64,000 nt of DNA from Salvia splendens (lineage: Eukaryota > Streptophyta > Magnoliopsida > Lamiales > Lamiaceae). The stretch is taken from assembly GCF_004379255.2 (NCBI RefSeq), contig NC_056033.1, positions 3,638,172 through 3,702,171 of the forward strand. The letters run 5' to 3'. Positions 52,385-63,378 of this stretch are shown in pieces. Under the pieces are notes generated by a model. It was not told where the DNA came from. It did not search any database and worked only from the letters and a program-made list of their open reading frames with translations. Each line of letters starts with the position of its first letter. The stretch's first letter is position 1. Position numbers and translations under genes: made by a program.

Positions 52385-54131
52385 AATACCAAAGCACAAT
52401 TTGCGAGAGTATTTTAATAGTACTATATTTGAAGACGTAACATATTTAGGTAATGTTAATGCGTGCGAGAGGTAAAAGCAAACATATCTTATCAAAACCA
52501 AATTATTGTAATGTGACATTTTAAGATTTCCTATAAAATTAATTCAATTCTATTTTTGACAAGTTTTTAAGGTCCATTATATTCTTTATTAATAATACTG
52601 TAATCATTTTTTAATAATCTCTCTCATATTTTAGCAATTTCACCTTAAAACTCGTGTCGTCCCCAAATTCCATACTTTCATAAGACGGAGGGAGTGTTAT
52701 ATCAATAAATTATAATAAGAACTTGATTTTTAAGATTAGTAAAACTTTTTTATTTTAAATTTAATTTTGTTCTCCATTAAAAAAATATTTTTGCTGAGAA
52801 ATACTTCCTCCGTCCTCAATTATGCGTACCACTGTGACTTGACACAAATAATATGTTTGAGTAAATGAGTTAATGAAATGTCTGACCTATTAATCCATCA
52901 AAAATAATGATCCATAATATAAAAAAATAATGAAAACATTCCAAAAAATGACTTATTTATCTAAAATAATAGTAGTATAATAAAATAAAATAAAATAATA
53001 ATGAAAAACGTTCCAAAAAATGTGACAAAATTATGGATATAGAGGATATATTTATTTCGTAAAAATGTGAGGCTGTATAATTTAATTGGTGAATGCTTTG
53101 GGCTGACAATTTCTCAAAAGTGTGTCAAATCAGCCCGTATTCGTGTCCTATTAAAATAGAAAATATGAGCAAGGGTCAAATCTCCCCAATATATACATGG
53201 CCCATGTTTCCTGCCGTCAATTTAAAAACAAATTGAAATTGACTTGCTCTCAACATTTCTCCGTCCAGCAGATTTAATGTGAGCCGTTGATCCCCATTTT
53301 GCCTTCTCATCCAACAGCACAACCGGTTTCTGTTTTTCCGGTTATATACAACTATTCCCCCTACCAACCCTAGCATATCACGTACTCCACATATATAGTA
53401 TCTAAGGTAAAAATTGTGCCACATATATAGTATTCCTGTATATATGTGTATTCACATTATTTTTTTATTCGTTGTTGATAATGACTGATTTAGCTATGAG
53501 TAGATTCAACCAATTTCATCGTCGGCCCATAAAGATTGGGAAACTACATAAACTAGACATTTGCAATTCTGGTCGGCCATACAGTCTATCAGCTACGTAC
53601 GCTCAACCTTTCTTTGTCCGCCATTGATCACAAGTGACAACTGCCACAATACTAGCGACATCCTTCTTCAATGTGTATGATTTCACAAATTCTATATATT
53701 TCTATCATTGGATTTGGTTGTTTATGCACTATATTCCCTATGTTCCACAAATATATGTGCAGTTTTCATTTTTGTCCGTCCCATAAAAATATGAGCATTT
53801 CATTTATTGAAAGTTGTTCTCAACTCATTATCCATATACATCAATTTATTTACAACTTTTACACTATGGTCCACTATTAAACACTAATAATAATATGAGC
53901 CCCACTATCTACTAATAGTACTTAAACTACCATTCTCCTATTCTCTCTTACTTTACAAATTGCGCATTAATTCTCTCCTATTCTCGCATTAATTTTCAAA
54001 TACACATACTTTTGGACGAAGGGAGTATCATATGGATGTATGACTTTAGTTACATTGATATCTAGGTGTTCCACAATCTTGACCAACCACATGCACACTT
54101 TATACTACACTCTACACACTCACTTCTCGCT
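52385..54131. other. Intergenic DNA with MITE fragments
   Basis: At least three degraded Stowaway-like ends occur: AGACGGAGGGAG near 52,690, TTCCTCCGTCCTC near 52,806 and GGACGAAGGGAG near 54,025. The last of these closes a copy that starts near 53,725 (TTCCCTATGTTCC). No gene was recognised. Confidence 0.5.
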
Positions 54132-54138
54132 TATAAAA
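54132..54138 (+). promoter_or_regulatory. TATA box of the phospholipase A1 gene
   Basis: TATAAAA lies 118 nt upstream of the start codon. It gives an expected start near 54,160 and a leader of about 85 nt. Confidence 0.6.
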
Positions 54139-54249
54139 AGCCCAACTCAAACACTCTCCAATTAAAGTAAAAACTAGTCTTCTCCACTCCTCCACAAATA
54201 AAGACGTAGAGCTGCTCCCAAAAATCCAACAATAAATCATAGAAAGAAT

Positions 54250-55464
54250 ATGAGTTTCCCAATTACAAAATATGTACGGCCATGCATTCAAGCATCCATC
54301 CCCACACTTCAAAATGTGGGCACCATCACTAATCCCACCACTACTATCACCTTCAAACCTCAATTTCCAAATAAATTGTCCTCCTCACCGTCGCCGTTGT
54401 CATCGCCATCGCTGCCCAAGCTGAGCCACAGGTGGGAGTACTACCAAGGCGTCGACAACTGGAAGGGCCTCCTCGACCCCCTCGACGACACCCTACGCCT
54501 CGAGATCATAAGGTACGGAAACTTCGTCGAGGCCGCCTACTGCTCATGCAACTTCCACCCCTCCCCCTCCACCCCATACGCCTCCTGTCGCTTCCCCAAA
54601 TCAAAAATCCTGTCCCAGTCTGGCTTTCCCGCCACTGGCTACCGCGTCACAAAGAATCTCACCGCCACGTCAGGGATCCACCTGCCTGGCTGGGCCCCCA
54701 CCTGGATGACCATGCGGTCCAGCTGGATCGGCTACATCGCCGTCTGCCACGACCGCCGCGAGATCGCCCGCCTAGGCCGCCGTGACATCGTCATCGCCCT
54801 CCGCGGCACCGCCACCGGCCTCGAATGGCTGGAGAATATGAGAGCCGCTCTAACGCCGTTAACTAACGGCGACGGCGATAACGAGGCGATGGTGGAAAGC
54901 GGTTTCCTTAGCTTGTACACGTCAGCATCCGGCAACAAACCCAGCCTGCAAACCCTAGTGAGAGAGGGGATATCGAAGATCATGCAGAAATACGGCGGCG
55001 AGCGCCTCAGCCTCACCATCACCGGCCACTCCCTCGGCGCCGCGCTGGCGACGCTGGCGGCCTACGACGTCAAAGAGACGTTCGCGGACGCGCCGATGGT
55101 GACGGTGATCTCATTCGCGGGGCCGCGCGTGGGGAACTGGAGCTTCCGGTGCCGCCTCGAGGAGCAGGGGACGAAGGTGCTGCGCATCGTCAACTCCGAC
55201 GATGTGATCACCAAGGTGCCGGGATTCTTCATCGGCGGCGACGAGTTATCGGCAGGGTGGGTGCGGAAGGTGCAGTGGGTGTACGCGGACGTCGGGTGCG
55301 AGCTGCGGCTGAGCAGCCGCGACGCGCCCGGCCTCAACGGGATCAACATCGCCGCCTGCCACGAGCTCAAGACGTACCTGCGTCTCGTCGACGGCTTCGT
55401 CGGCTCCAACTGCCCCTTCCGCGCCACCGCTAGAAAAATGATGAACAAAACCTTTGCTCAATAA
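54250..55464 (+). CDS. Class-I phospholipase A1, chloroplastic (DAD1-like lipase, 404 aa)
   Basis: A lipase class 3 (alpha/beta hydrolase) enzyme that removes the sn-1 acyl chain of glycerolipids. In plants this class acts in plastids and can feed jasmonate synthesis. Residues 1-65 are Ser/Thr/Pro-rich with few acidic residues, consistent with a transit peptide. The conserved start WEYYQGVDNWKGLLDPLDD follows. The nucleophile elbow GHSLG places the catalytic Ser at 261. The probable partners are Asp318 (in NSDDVITKVPG) and His371 (in ACHELKTYL). FRGTATGLEW-type RDIVIALRGTATGLEWLENM supplies the oxyanion region. The frame is intronless and much more GC-rich than its surroundings, as often seen in this subfamily. 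Subgroup (Ibeta versus Igamma) is not assigned. A TATA box lies at 54,132. Confidence 0.93.
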   Translation: MSFPITKYVRPCIQASIPTLQNVGTITNPTTTITFKPQFPNKLSSSPSPLSSPSLPKLSHRWEYYQGVDNWKGLLDPLDDTLRLEIIRYGNFVEAAYCSCNFHPSPSTPYASCRFPKSKILSQSGFPATGYRVTKNLTATSGIHLPGWAPTWMTMRSSWIGYIAVCHDRREIARLGRRDIVIALRGTATGLEWLENMRAALTPLTNGDGDNEAMVESGFLSLYTSASGNKPSLQTLVREGISKIMQKYGGERLSLTITGHSLGAALATLAAYDVKETFADAPMVTVISFAGPRVGNWSFRCRLEEQGTKVLRIVNSDDVITKVPGFFIGGDELSAGWVRKVQWVYADVGCELRLSSRDAPGLNGINIAACHELKTYLRLVDGFVGSNCPFRATARKMMNKTFAQ

Positions 55465-56557
55465 TTTTAATACTAACATGAAGTTTGGTCAGATAATGGT
55501 TTCTCCTGCAACTTTAAAAAAAAAATTAGTCGTTAACCACTAAATTTGAATTTGTTTGCAATTATCTTGTGGCGAAAATATTAGATAGTCTATATATGTA
55601 TAGTACTCGTACTATATTATTAAAGTTATTTTTCAAGCAAACGATGTCGTTTTCTTCATGAATAAGTGATATTGAGTATTGTTTAATTAACTAGCAGGCA
55701 GCGGTAGCGTGAACATACTATGATTTCTTGGCTGTCATATCACGTGCAATTCCAACATACAATTTCAGCAATAAAATCAGCCTGGGGTCATTGCAAATAA
55801 ATCCGGAATTTGAGTGAACTTTCGACAATTTCCCTTTCTTACTTTACCTAAATGTAGTACTAAAAAACCCAAACTTTGTGAAGTTAACGTGGAGTGATCT
55901 TTGCAGAAAAGATCAAGTGTAGGAAATATTCTTCATATATGAATAGCCACGTGTCATGGAAGTTTCTTCTCGAAAAGGTTTTATTTTGGTTTATTTGGCA
56001 AAAAGAGTGATAACAATCGTAACAATTATTAGTACACCTACCATTGAGCCGGAAACGCCGTCCAAATACAAATTCAAACGCCACCGACCGGTTTGCTTGG
56101 AAATTTATTTCTATGTAAGTAGTAATTAAAAAGTAATTTATCAAACTATGAAATAATTCCACGTATAAATATAGTATATACTTAAACACAATATAATTTT
56201 TAGTAGTAATATTTTAAACTATAAAAGTAAAAGAATATTAGTGGGAGCTTAAGCCTCTTCCTTCTTCTACCGCATCCGCCTCTGCACATTGATGATCTTA
56301 ATAGTTATTTAATTATGCGATTTTAGTTTTTAATAAAACATAAATACGTACAATACAATGTAACCCGAAACAAAACACAAGGTTACCTGAAAATAACAAC
56401 ACAAGGGTATAACTCTCTTATAAGTTAAAATTTGTTAGATCATTCGATATTTGAATACTCCATAATTTATAATATCGTTGTGCACTGATTTAAATTAGTA
56501 ATCTTATTTTTTTAAAACGGCTTCATATCATGTATCGATAGAATGTCATCTGTTTCG
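55465..56557. other. Intergenic DNA, nothing recognised
   Basis: 3' flank of the lipase gene and AT-rich spacer. The open frame on - at 55,884-56,189 has no recognisable domain. Confidence 0.5.
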
Positions 56558-56565
56558 ATTCTATC

Positions 56566-56752
56566 CAGGGACGGATCCATATGGGCGTCACAAGGGGCAA
56601 TTGCCCCTGCTGAAAAAAATTATTTATACTATTTTGATTATTAATTTTTAAATTTTTTGAAATATCCTCTATATATGCCCCTTCTCTAATTCTTAAAATA
56701 TCTTTATATGTATTTTTGCCCCACCTATATAGAATTCCTGACTCCGTCCCTG
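56566..56752. mobile_element. hAT-type MITE (187 bp)
   Basis: It begins CAGGGACGGATCC and ends GACTCCGTCCCTG, flanked by the perfect 8-bp duplication ATTCTATC (56,558-56,565 and 56,753-56,760). It shares ends and interior (TGCCCCTTCTC, TTTTGCCCC) with the copy at 6,847-7,035. Confidence 0.9.
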
Positions 56753-56760
56753 ATTCTATC

Positions 56761-57851
56761 AATAGTTTTTTGTTCAAAAGTTGTGTATACACTTGTTAGA
56801 GTTGTTGGGTATGTAATTGCTTTACGGACGAATGCAGTGTATAAAATAATAAAGGTAAGTATTCTTCTCTATATTCCTTAAAACTAATGCAGAGTTAAAA
56901 TGGAAGCTATAATTCTGAGGAAAGGGAGTAAGTGTTATTAAACATAAAATAAATTTTTATTATCAATTCACTTAATTGGCCACATGAATAAGTGGCCCTG
57001 GTCGGTGGTTAAATTAGACTCGGAAATATGCATATCGGCTCACAACCTACAAGCTGTAATTATCAAAGAATCAGATGTCCACTTCAATAAAGTTACGTCC
57101 CAATTAAACCACTTATCACAGTCCAAAATTTTCAATAATGTAATGATTGTTATCAATATATATCATGATTTGTAACACTGCAAAGGTTACATAATTAAAA
57201 CATAAAGTTGCCTCTTACGACTATCCAATTTCTGAAATCTAGGAGAAAGGTAGAAAATGATAAGTATTGATGTCACATAATTAAGATGAATTATGCATGT
57301 ATAGTACCCAATCTAGCCCACTTACAAATATTTTATCAAATGCATATAGCGTTGTTAGCTTATGTGGATTTCGACTTAACAATATACATATGTCACGTTT
57401 ATTTTTGTGTTTTTCATTCCTTCTCCATTCCATAATTTCTGTTAGTCTCTCTCCATCGTTATCAACCAAAATTAGACCAAATCAAATTATAGTACCTAAG
57501 TTCAAATCAAATTATAAGCCAAAATTTCAATTACTTTGATTGTAGTTAAGTTCACTATTAATGCAATGACTCTAAAAGCAGCATTCTCATAAAAGTTAAT
57601 TTACATGATAACCCACTTTTATATAGTACTAAAAAAAATAGACTAATTTTACCATTTTGGACTGTCCCCAAAATTAGACCAAAGTTATGAACAGTTTTTA
57701 ACCAATTACACATCACTAATAATGTGGACCACACAATTCACTAACACTACTTTTACTCTCTTTTCCTATCTCTTTTTTTTTTATCTCTTTTAATTTACCG
57801 ATTGCACATTAGAACCCGTGTCATTTACAAGTTTTTTTTAGGACGATAGAG
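56761..57851. other. Intergenic DNA with a degraded MITE
   Basis: No gene. A Stowaway-like fragment may lie at about 57,625-57,845 (ACTAATTTTACCATTTTGG, CCCGTGTCATTTACAAG). The rest is AT-rich. Confidence 0.45.
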
Positions 57852-58002
57852 GGCATCCGCAACGCGTTTCGTTGCGGGCTCTATCTCGTCTCGGAGAGAC
57901 GAGACCTCATCGAGACAACGTTGCGGGATCCGTCTCGTCCCCAGCCCGTCCCCATCCAGCTCGCCACGCGCGTTGGCGAAGTGGCGAGCTCCATTTCGTC
58001 TG

Positions 58003-58036
58003 TGACGCCCACTCGCCGGGCCGCGAGTGGGCGTCA
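58003..58036. repeat. Subterminal hairpin of Harbinger element
   Basis: Perfect 14-bp stem TGACGCCCACTCGC with its complement around the 6-nt loop CGGGCC. It is homologous to hairpins at 2,103, 6,714 and 43,321. Confidence 0.85.
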
Positions 58037-58242
58037 TTTTTATCCCAAAAAAATGTTTTTATATATTTTTAAAAAAATTCAGGAAAAAATTTAAAAAAAA
58101 TCCCAAAAAATATACTAGCCGTTTATAGCTGTTTTTTGCAATTTTTTTATTTTTTTAATCCCCCAATCACTTCTATAAATATCAAATCATTCCCACAAAT
58201 TAATCCACCATAAAAAACTCTCTATTCTCAGTGACATTATTC

Positions 58243-58341
58243 TTGGATCCATTTGAGCAAATGCGTCGAATAATGGAAGAATCGCTAGCAGAATATCGAC
58301 GTGATTATGCTTCTTTGAGTTTTAAATTATTTATTTTTTAA
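58243..58341 (+). pseudogene. Harbinger transposase N-terminal remnant
   Basis: It reads (M to L)DPFEQMRRIMEESLAEYRRD before running into AT-rich sequence and a stop after 32 codons. The ATG has become TTG. The same first residues open the fusion at 6,506. It is the N-terminal counterpart of the tail kept at 2,285-2,521. Confidence 0.6.
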
Positions 58342-58639
58342 ATTATGTGTTTTTTATTATTTTTTAGGATTTTATTAATGTGGTTTTTTTATTTTTTTCG
58401 AATTTTAAGTTGTAATTTTATATTATTTAATGAGGTGTGTTTTTATTAATTGAATTTGTTGGAATTAAAAATAAAAAATGAAATTGAATGAATAGTTAAG
58501 GGATGAGATGGTTAAGAGACGGTTAAGAGATGGAGGGATGCATGTGCTGTCTCTTAGTTAAGAGATGAGGTGAAAAGTACAGTGGGGCCTATAAATAGTG
58601 AAGAGATGAGACGGATAAGAGACATGGATGCGGATGGCC

Positions 58640-59351
58640 TAACACATGCGGTTGGTTCTCATAAGAAAGTTGCATTAAATTCATAAGATCATTCAAGGAA
58701 ACATGAAATTTTTGTCCCCTCATACGAGTCAATCTAAATCATCCAACAAAATAATATAGTCACCCGATCTTCGCGAATAATTAACTTAACATAATTCTCT
58801 AATTATAAAATACCTAAGCATTTTTATTTGAACATATATGAAATTGAAAAGAAAGGATTAAATAACATAGATTTTGGAAATCGCCCAAGAGTGCACCCAC
58901 AATCACCCCCTGAGAAAGACATCCTTAAAATTGCGGCTTCAAAATGTCATAAAGTAAACCACCACCCAAAAAGAGGATTACTACTAATTAGATAGCAGTC
59001 GCAGTCGTGACGGAAAGTTGGACTTTTGTAAGGATTTTTATTTTGTGGTCAAACTGTAATTATAATATACTCAAATACCAATCATTAATAGATTGGGCAC
59101 CAATGTGAACCCAAAACATCGTGGATCATATGATTTCGACCCGTGCTTCTATGGATTCTTTTATGGCATCGTTTATTTACATATATATTTTATGAGTGTA
59201 GAATGGGCTCACTCCTTTAAAAGCCTCAACAAAGATTATCCAAGAGTACATAAATGAGATAAAATCATTATTAAGATAAAGATGGGGTTTTCAACACGTG
59301 GACATGCATGTGGGCTGGAATACACATTGAACTTCCACATTCATAGTTGGC
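58640..59351. other. Intergenic DNA, nothing recognised
   Basis: AT-rich spacer with stops in all frames. No feature supported. Confidence 0.5.
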
Positions 59352-60588
59352 AGACGCAAGATTTTGACTCTAGGGGGTCCAATTTATAATTAATAATAAT
59401 AAAGTATTTTCCGATATTTATCCTCACCGTAAGTAGTTGTATATGGGTGGTAGGAAGTTACGAGATATATAGATGAATAATTAGTTCGATAATAAAAGGG
59501 TGGTGACAATAATTTCCTCTGTCCCACTAAATGCGAAACACTTGTTTTTCTGCACAAGATATTATATAGTGTCAAATTTTTTAGTTAAGTAAAAAAATAA
59601 TAAATAGGGAAAAAATATAGAGATGATTATGTTTACATTTTAATGGAAAGTAATAAAATAAGAAGATTTTTTTATTGCAAATTGTGTGCAAAATAAAAAA
59701 ATAAAGTGTGTGTATGTTAAAACTTAAAACTGAAAGCTTGTGTATATTTGATAAAATGAGAAGTATTCTCCACAAGATTTTATATAAGTATTAGTATTAT
59801 TTAAGTTAAATAAAAAAATGATAGAATAAGAGAAAGAAAAAAATAGAGAGGGTGTTATTTTCATTTTAATAGTAGTAATAAATAAAGAGATTTTTTTATT
59901 GCAAGAAGTTAAAATTAAAAGCTCGTGTACTTGTAAAGATGAGAAGTATTCTCCACATGATTTTATACAAGTGTAAGAATTTTTTAAGTTAAATAAAAAA
60001 ATGATAAAGTAAGAGAAAGAAAAAAATAGAGATGGTGTTATTTTCATTTCAATAGAAGTAATAAATAAAGAGATTTTTTTATTGCAATAAGTTAAAACAA
60101 GATTTTATATAAGTTTAAGAATTTTTTAAGTTAAATAAAAAAATGATAAAGTAAGAAAAAGAAAAAAATAGAGATGGTGTTATTTTCATTTCAATAGAAG
60201 TTATAAATAAAGAGATTTTTTTATTGCAAGAAGTTAAAACAAGATTTTATATAAGTGTAAGAATTTTTTAAGTTTAATAAAAAAATGATAAGGTAAGAGA
60301 AAGAAAAAAAAATAGAGATGGTGTTATTTTCATTTCAATAGAAGTAATAAATAAAGAGATTTTTTTTATTGCAAGAAGTTAAAACTAAAAGGTTGTGTAC
60401 TTATAAAGATGAGTAATAATTATGAGTAATAAAGAGATTTTTTTTATTGCAAAATAGAGATGGAGCCAACCACTGGCGCTAATGGAGAGTTATGTTCAAT
60501 ATCTGAAACTAACGGTATATATATAGTAATAATTTCGAAAGTTGGGGGTTCTATGGGACCCCCAGGTCCCATTGTAGGTCCGCCACTG
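59352..60588. mobile_element. Probable non-autonomous hAT-like element with internal tandem repeats
   Basis: The right end, read inward, is CAGTGGCGGACC with GGGACCTGGGGGTCC just inside. The left end is a weaker match, CAGACGCAAGATTTTGACTC, with AGGGGGTCC inside. CAGTGGCGGA-type ends are common in plant hAT MITEs. I could not confirm an 8-bp target duplication, so the left boundary is uncertain. Confidence 0.4.
59774..60381. repeat. Tandem repeat array, units of 183 and 142 bp
   Basis: Copies begin AAGATTTTATATAAG at about 59,774, 59,957, 60,099 and 60,241, with a diverged older copy from about 59,566. The 183-bp unit contains an extra ~42-bp segment (CTCGTGTACTTGTAAAGATG...) missing from the later 142-bp units. 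Copies 3 to 5 are nearly identical. Confidence 0.85.
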
Positions 60589-61456
60589 CACACGCATGAA
60601 AATTATAGACAAAGAGATTTACATCGACTTGGATTTGCATTGATATAATGTAAAAATTGGCCACTCATCTTCTTAAAAGGCCTTATAAGTTTATAAAAAG
60701 CAGGGTTAGCCAAGTATATATACATTGTCATTACCAAGTAGATATGGGACAAAAACGAAGGCTTCAACAATGAGTTTCTTAGTATCAATGTATTTGTAAG
60801 AATGTAATAATATGAGCATAATCAAGTGTTGCATTGTATGCGAGTCATAGTACAATATATGGTACCCCTTTGATATGTCTAGGAAATAATATTTACATTT
60901 TCCATTGTGGCCATCCACAATTTAAAGTTTCATTTAGCCTTTTCTAATATGGGTAATTGAACTCACCATATATTAAGTCATTACACTCATATTCCATTAT
61001 AAAGCTAATACTTATATAAAACTATAAAAGTAAGACTTACATTCTATTAACTTTGTTCCACTCGCTTTCTTTTATATTTCTTAAAATCCGCAATGAAATT
61101 TTAAATCATGGATGGATGAAGTATAATCTCTCGAGTATAATGTTTGAGAGATGAAGAAATTCAAGAAATGCTACTTACTTAAATGGTTTAGTTGTTGGTA
61201 TTTTACACATGCGAAGATCTATGAAAAAAATGTTCTAAATTAGAGACAATAATTTTGGACATGACATGGACACCCACAATGTTAATGCATAAGTGTCAAA
61301 TCTTATCATGTTCGTGTCTTTATCGTGTCAAATCGAACCATGTACGTGTTCTAATTGGGGTTCTCTTTCATTGTATTTGAGGTTATTTTATCATCTATAT
61401 CGTATCGATTTGATAACGTCTAGATACACACAATGTGTAGGCTATTCTTGATGATT
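60589..61456. other. Intergenic DNA, nothing recognised
   Basis: AT-rich spacer. Short open frames here have no recognisable domain. Confidence 0.5.
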
Positions 61457-61910
61457 GAGCATTTTGGGCGAGTGTTGCAAGTGCTTTCACAATAGTGCCC
61501 CAAAACCAGTCGGCCGCATTTGGCGGTTTTGGGGGCGCTATTGCATGTGGAAAAAGTGGGGGGCGCCGAGCGGAATCCTCCTCGGACTTCAATTTAAATA
61601 CATTTTCCCATCTATAAATTCCCACATTCTTCTCCTTATTTTATTATCACTACATCCATTTTCACTTCCATTTTCTTTCTTTCTATCTTTCTCATATTAT
61701 TGTACTCAAAATGAGTTTCGACGAGAGCAATTCTTCTTCTCATTCATTATCAAACTTATAAGATGAGTTTATAGATAAACTATGTGCGACAATATTATGA
61801 GAGGGTCCTGCAACAATGACAACAACCGGTACCTAGGGAATTCCGTATTCGGGAGCCCGTGTTCCGTGAGCACGCTGTGACCGCCCTAAGGATTATAGTC
61901 GGGTTTCATT
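61457..61910 (+). mobile_element. Probable Harbinger-type 5' fragment
   Basis: It begins GAGCATTTTGGGCGAGTGTTGC and continues with a GC-rich subterminal block. Then comes a leader with CATCTATAAATTCCC (TATA-like) and a coding start reading MSFDESNSSSHSLSN, broken by several stops (TAA, TGA, TAG) over the next ~60 codons. The order of end, GC block, leader and ORF start matches the other Harbinger elements here. No right end was found, so it is truncated. Confidence 0.4.
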
Positions 61911-62640
61911 TAGGGCCTTAGGGGTCTGTTAAAGTGGACCTTAAATACATTCGAATGATTGATTTTTAGTCCAAACATCAATTCATAAAACTTTCTAAAG
62001 TAGTCTATAAGTTTATAAGAAAGTTCGGGACTTGAGGCTTCCTATAGCATTAAATTCTTACCCCACTTTCAAGTCAGTACTATTCAAATTTCAACTGAAT
62101 TAAATTACTAGTACTATATTTGGTCAAGTTTCAGGGAATCATTGAAACCTCATTTACAAACTAGGTTTATACATTATTAACTTAATTTTTTTGTTCATGA
62201 CTTATTGATTTAATAGAATTTAAGTTGTGCTGATGGCTGAGGAAGGTTAATAAAAAGCATGTTTTTCTTCTAAATTTTATACTTTTACTAGTTACGTTTG
62301 TCATTTCTTTAGGCTTTGATAAATATCCCACTATTTGAATTGTTGATATTTCCCTGCAAACATGCCTAAAATTACAATCACATTCTATAATTAATCCTCC
62401 ATCCGTCCACGAAAAATAAGGCTATTCTATTTTTGTCTCTCATTTTGGAAAATGATAATAAATAGTTAAAATTGAGAGAAAGAAAAGTAAGAGAGAGAAT
62501 AATATGGACAGTTACGTAGTTTTTTTCAGTCAACCCACAAAAAATTAATGTTTTCCAATTTTTAGTAATATGACCTAGACCTACTATTTTGGCATTAATT
62601 AGCTCATGAAGTTTTCGATATATGTAAAAAAATAAAAACA
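61911..62640. other. Intergenic DNA with a MITE fragment
   Basis: AT-rich. A degraded Stowaway-like end (CCTCCATCCGTCCACG) occurs near 62,397. No gene was recognised. Confidence 0.45.
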
Positions 62641-62680
62641 AAAATTTAACGGTGAACAGCAAAATTTAACGGTGAACAGC
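62641..62680. repeat. Perfect 20-bp tandem duplication
   Basis: AAAATTTAACGGTGAACAGC occurs twice back to back. No function is apparent. Confidence 0.9.
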
Positions 62681-62818
62681 ACACTATTTATAAGTCAAAT
62701 ATGGGTGTCATATATTAAAAAAAATCATAATTGTGGTCGGCATCTCAATTTAGTGTTTCGTGGGTCATCAATTATCAGTCTTAATCAAGACTTTCTTACC
62801 GACAAGATAGCTGACGTG

Positions 62819-63334
62819 TGATGTTATTATGTAACTACGTGGAGAGTGTATATTATAGTCATTTTTCTATTTTGGAAGGAATCCTCGTAGTTGAGTCATT
62901 TTTATATATGGTAATATTTTTTTCCTCTATTTTACTTTATTCACTTTCTACTATATTTCAACTTTTTTCTCTCTATTACTTTTTTTTTTATTTATTTACT
63001 GATCCGAGTATATCTACAAGATATTCTCATATCTCTATTATTTTATATATTATTGATTTAGCATATCTTTCTTATTTCTTGATCACTAAGTTAGGTTATT
63101 AGGGAGTATTATAAATAGGAGTCTTTGTTCTTTTGAATCATTCATTGAAGAAATACAATTTATCTTTTTTATTCGTCTTTTACTTTTAGTTATTTACTTT
63201 CACTGCAAAGCCATCTCGCCAAACCCTAATTGGCCAAGAAATCTAGGCTGTTCGACGGGGAGACCCCGCGAACGAACCTAACCCTTCTCCGGCGACCTCG
63301 CGCTGCCGGGACCGATACGAGTACCCTCGTATCA
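62819..63334 (+). repeat. 5' LTR of an LTR retrotransposon running off the right edge
   Basis: The 3' boundary is well supported: ...CTCGTATCA ends at 63,334, and two bases later comes TGGTGCTTTCATTG, a TGG-type primer-binding site. A TATA-like TATAAATA lies at about 63,110. The proposed left end TGATG at 62,819 is the inverse of the ATCA end but is uncertain, because 62,855-63,105 contains Stowaway-like sequence (GTAGTTGAGTCATTT) that may be a separate insertion. Confidence 0.5.
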
Positions 63335-63378
63335 TCTGGTGCTTTCATTGTGATCTCATCCTCCGTATTTCCGCCATC

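Larger units (their letters stand above)
57852..58639 (+). mobile_element. PIF/Harbinger non-autonomous element (788 bp)
   Basis: The left end is GGGCATCCGCAACGCG. The right end read inward is GGCCATCCGCATCC, followed by TAA; the left flank is TAGA, so the duplication has decayed. It holds the family hairpin at 58,003-58,036, a transposase N-terminal remnant (58,243-58,341) and a right arm shared with the 6.1-kb and 41-kb elements. Confidence 0.75.
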
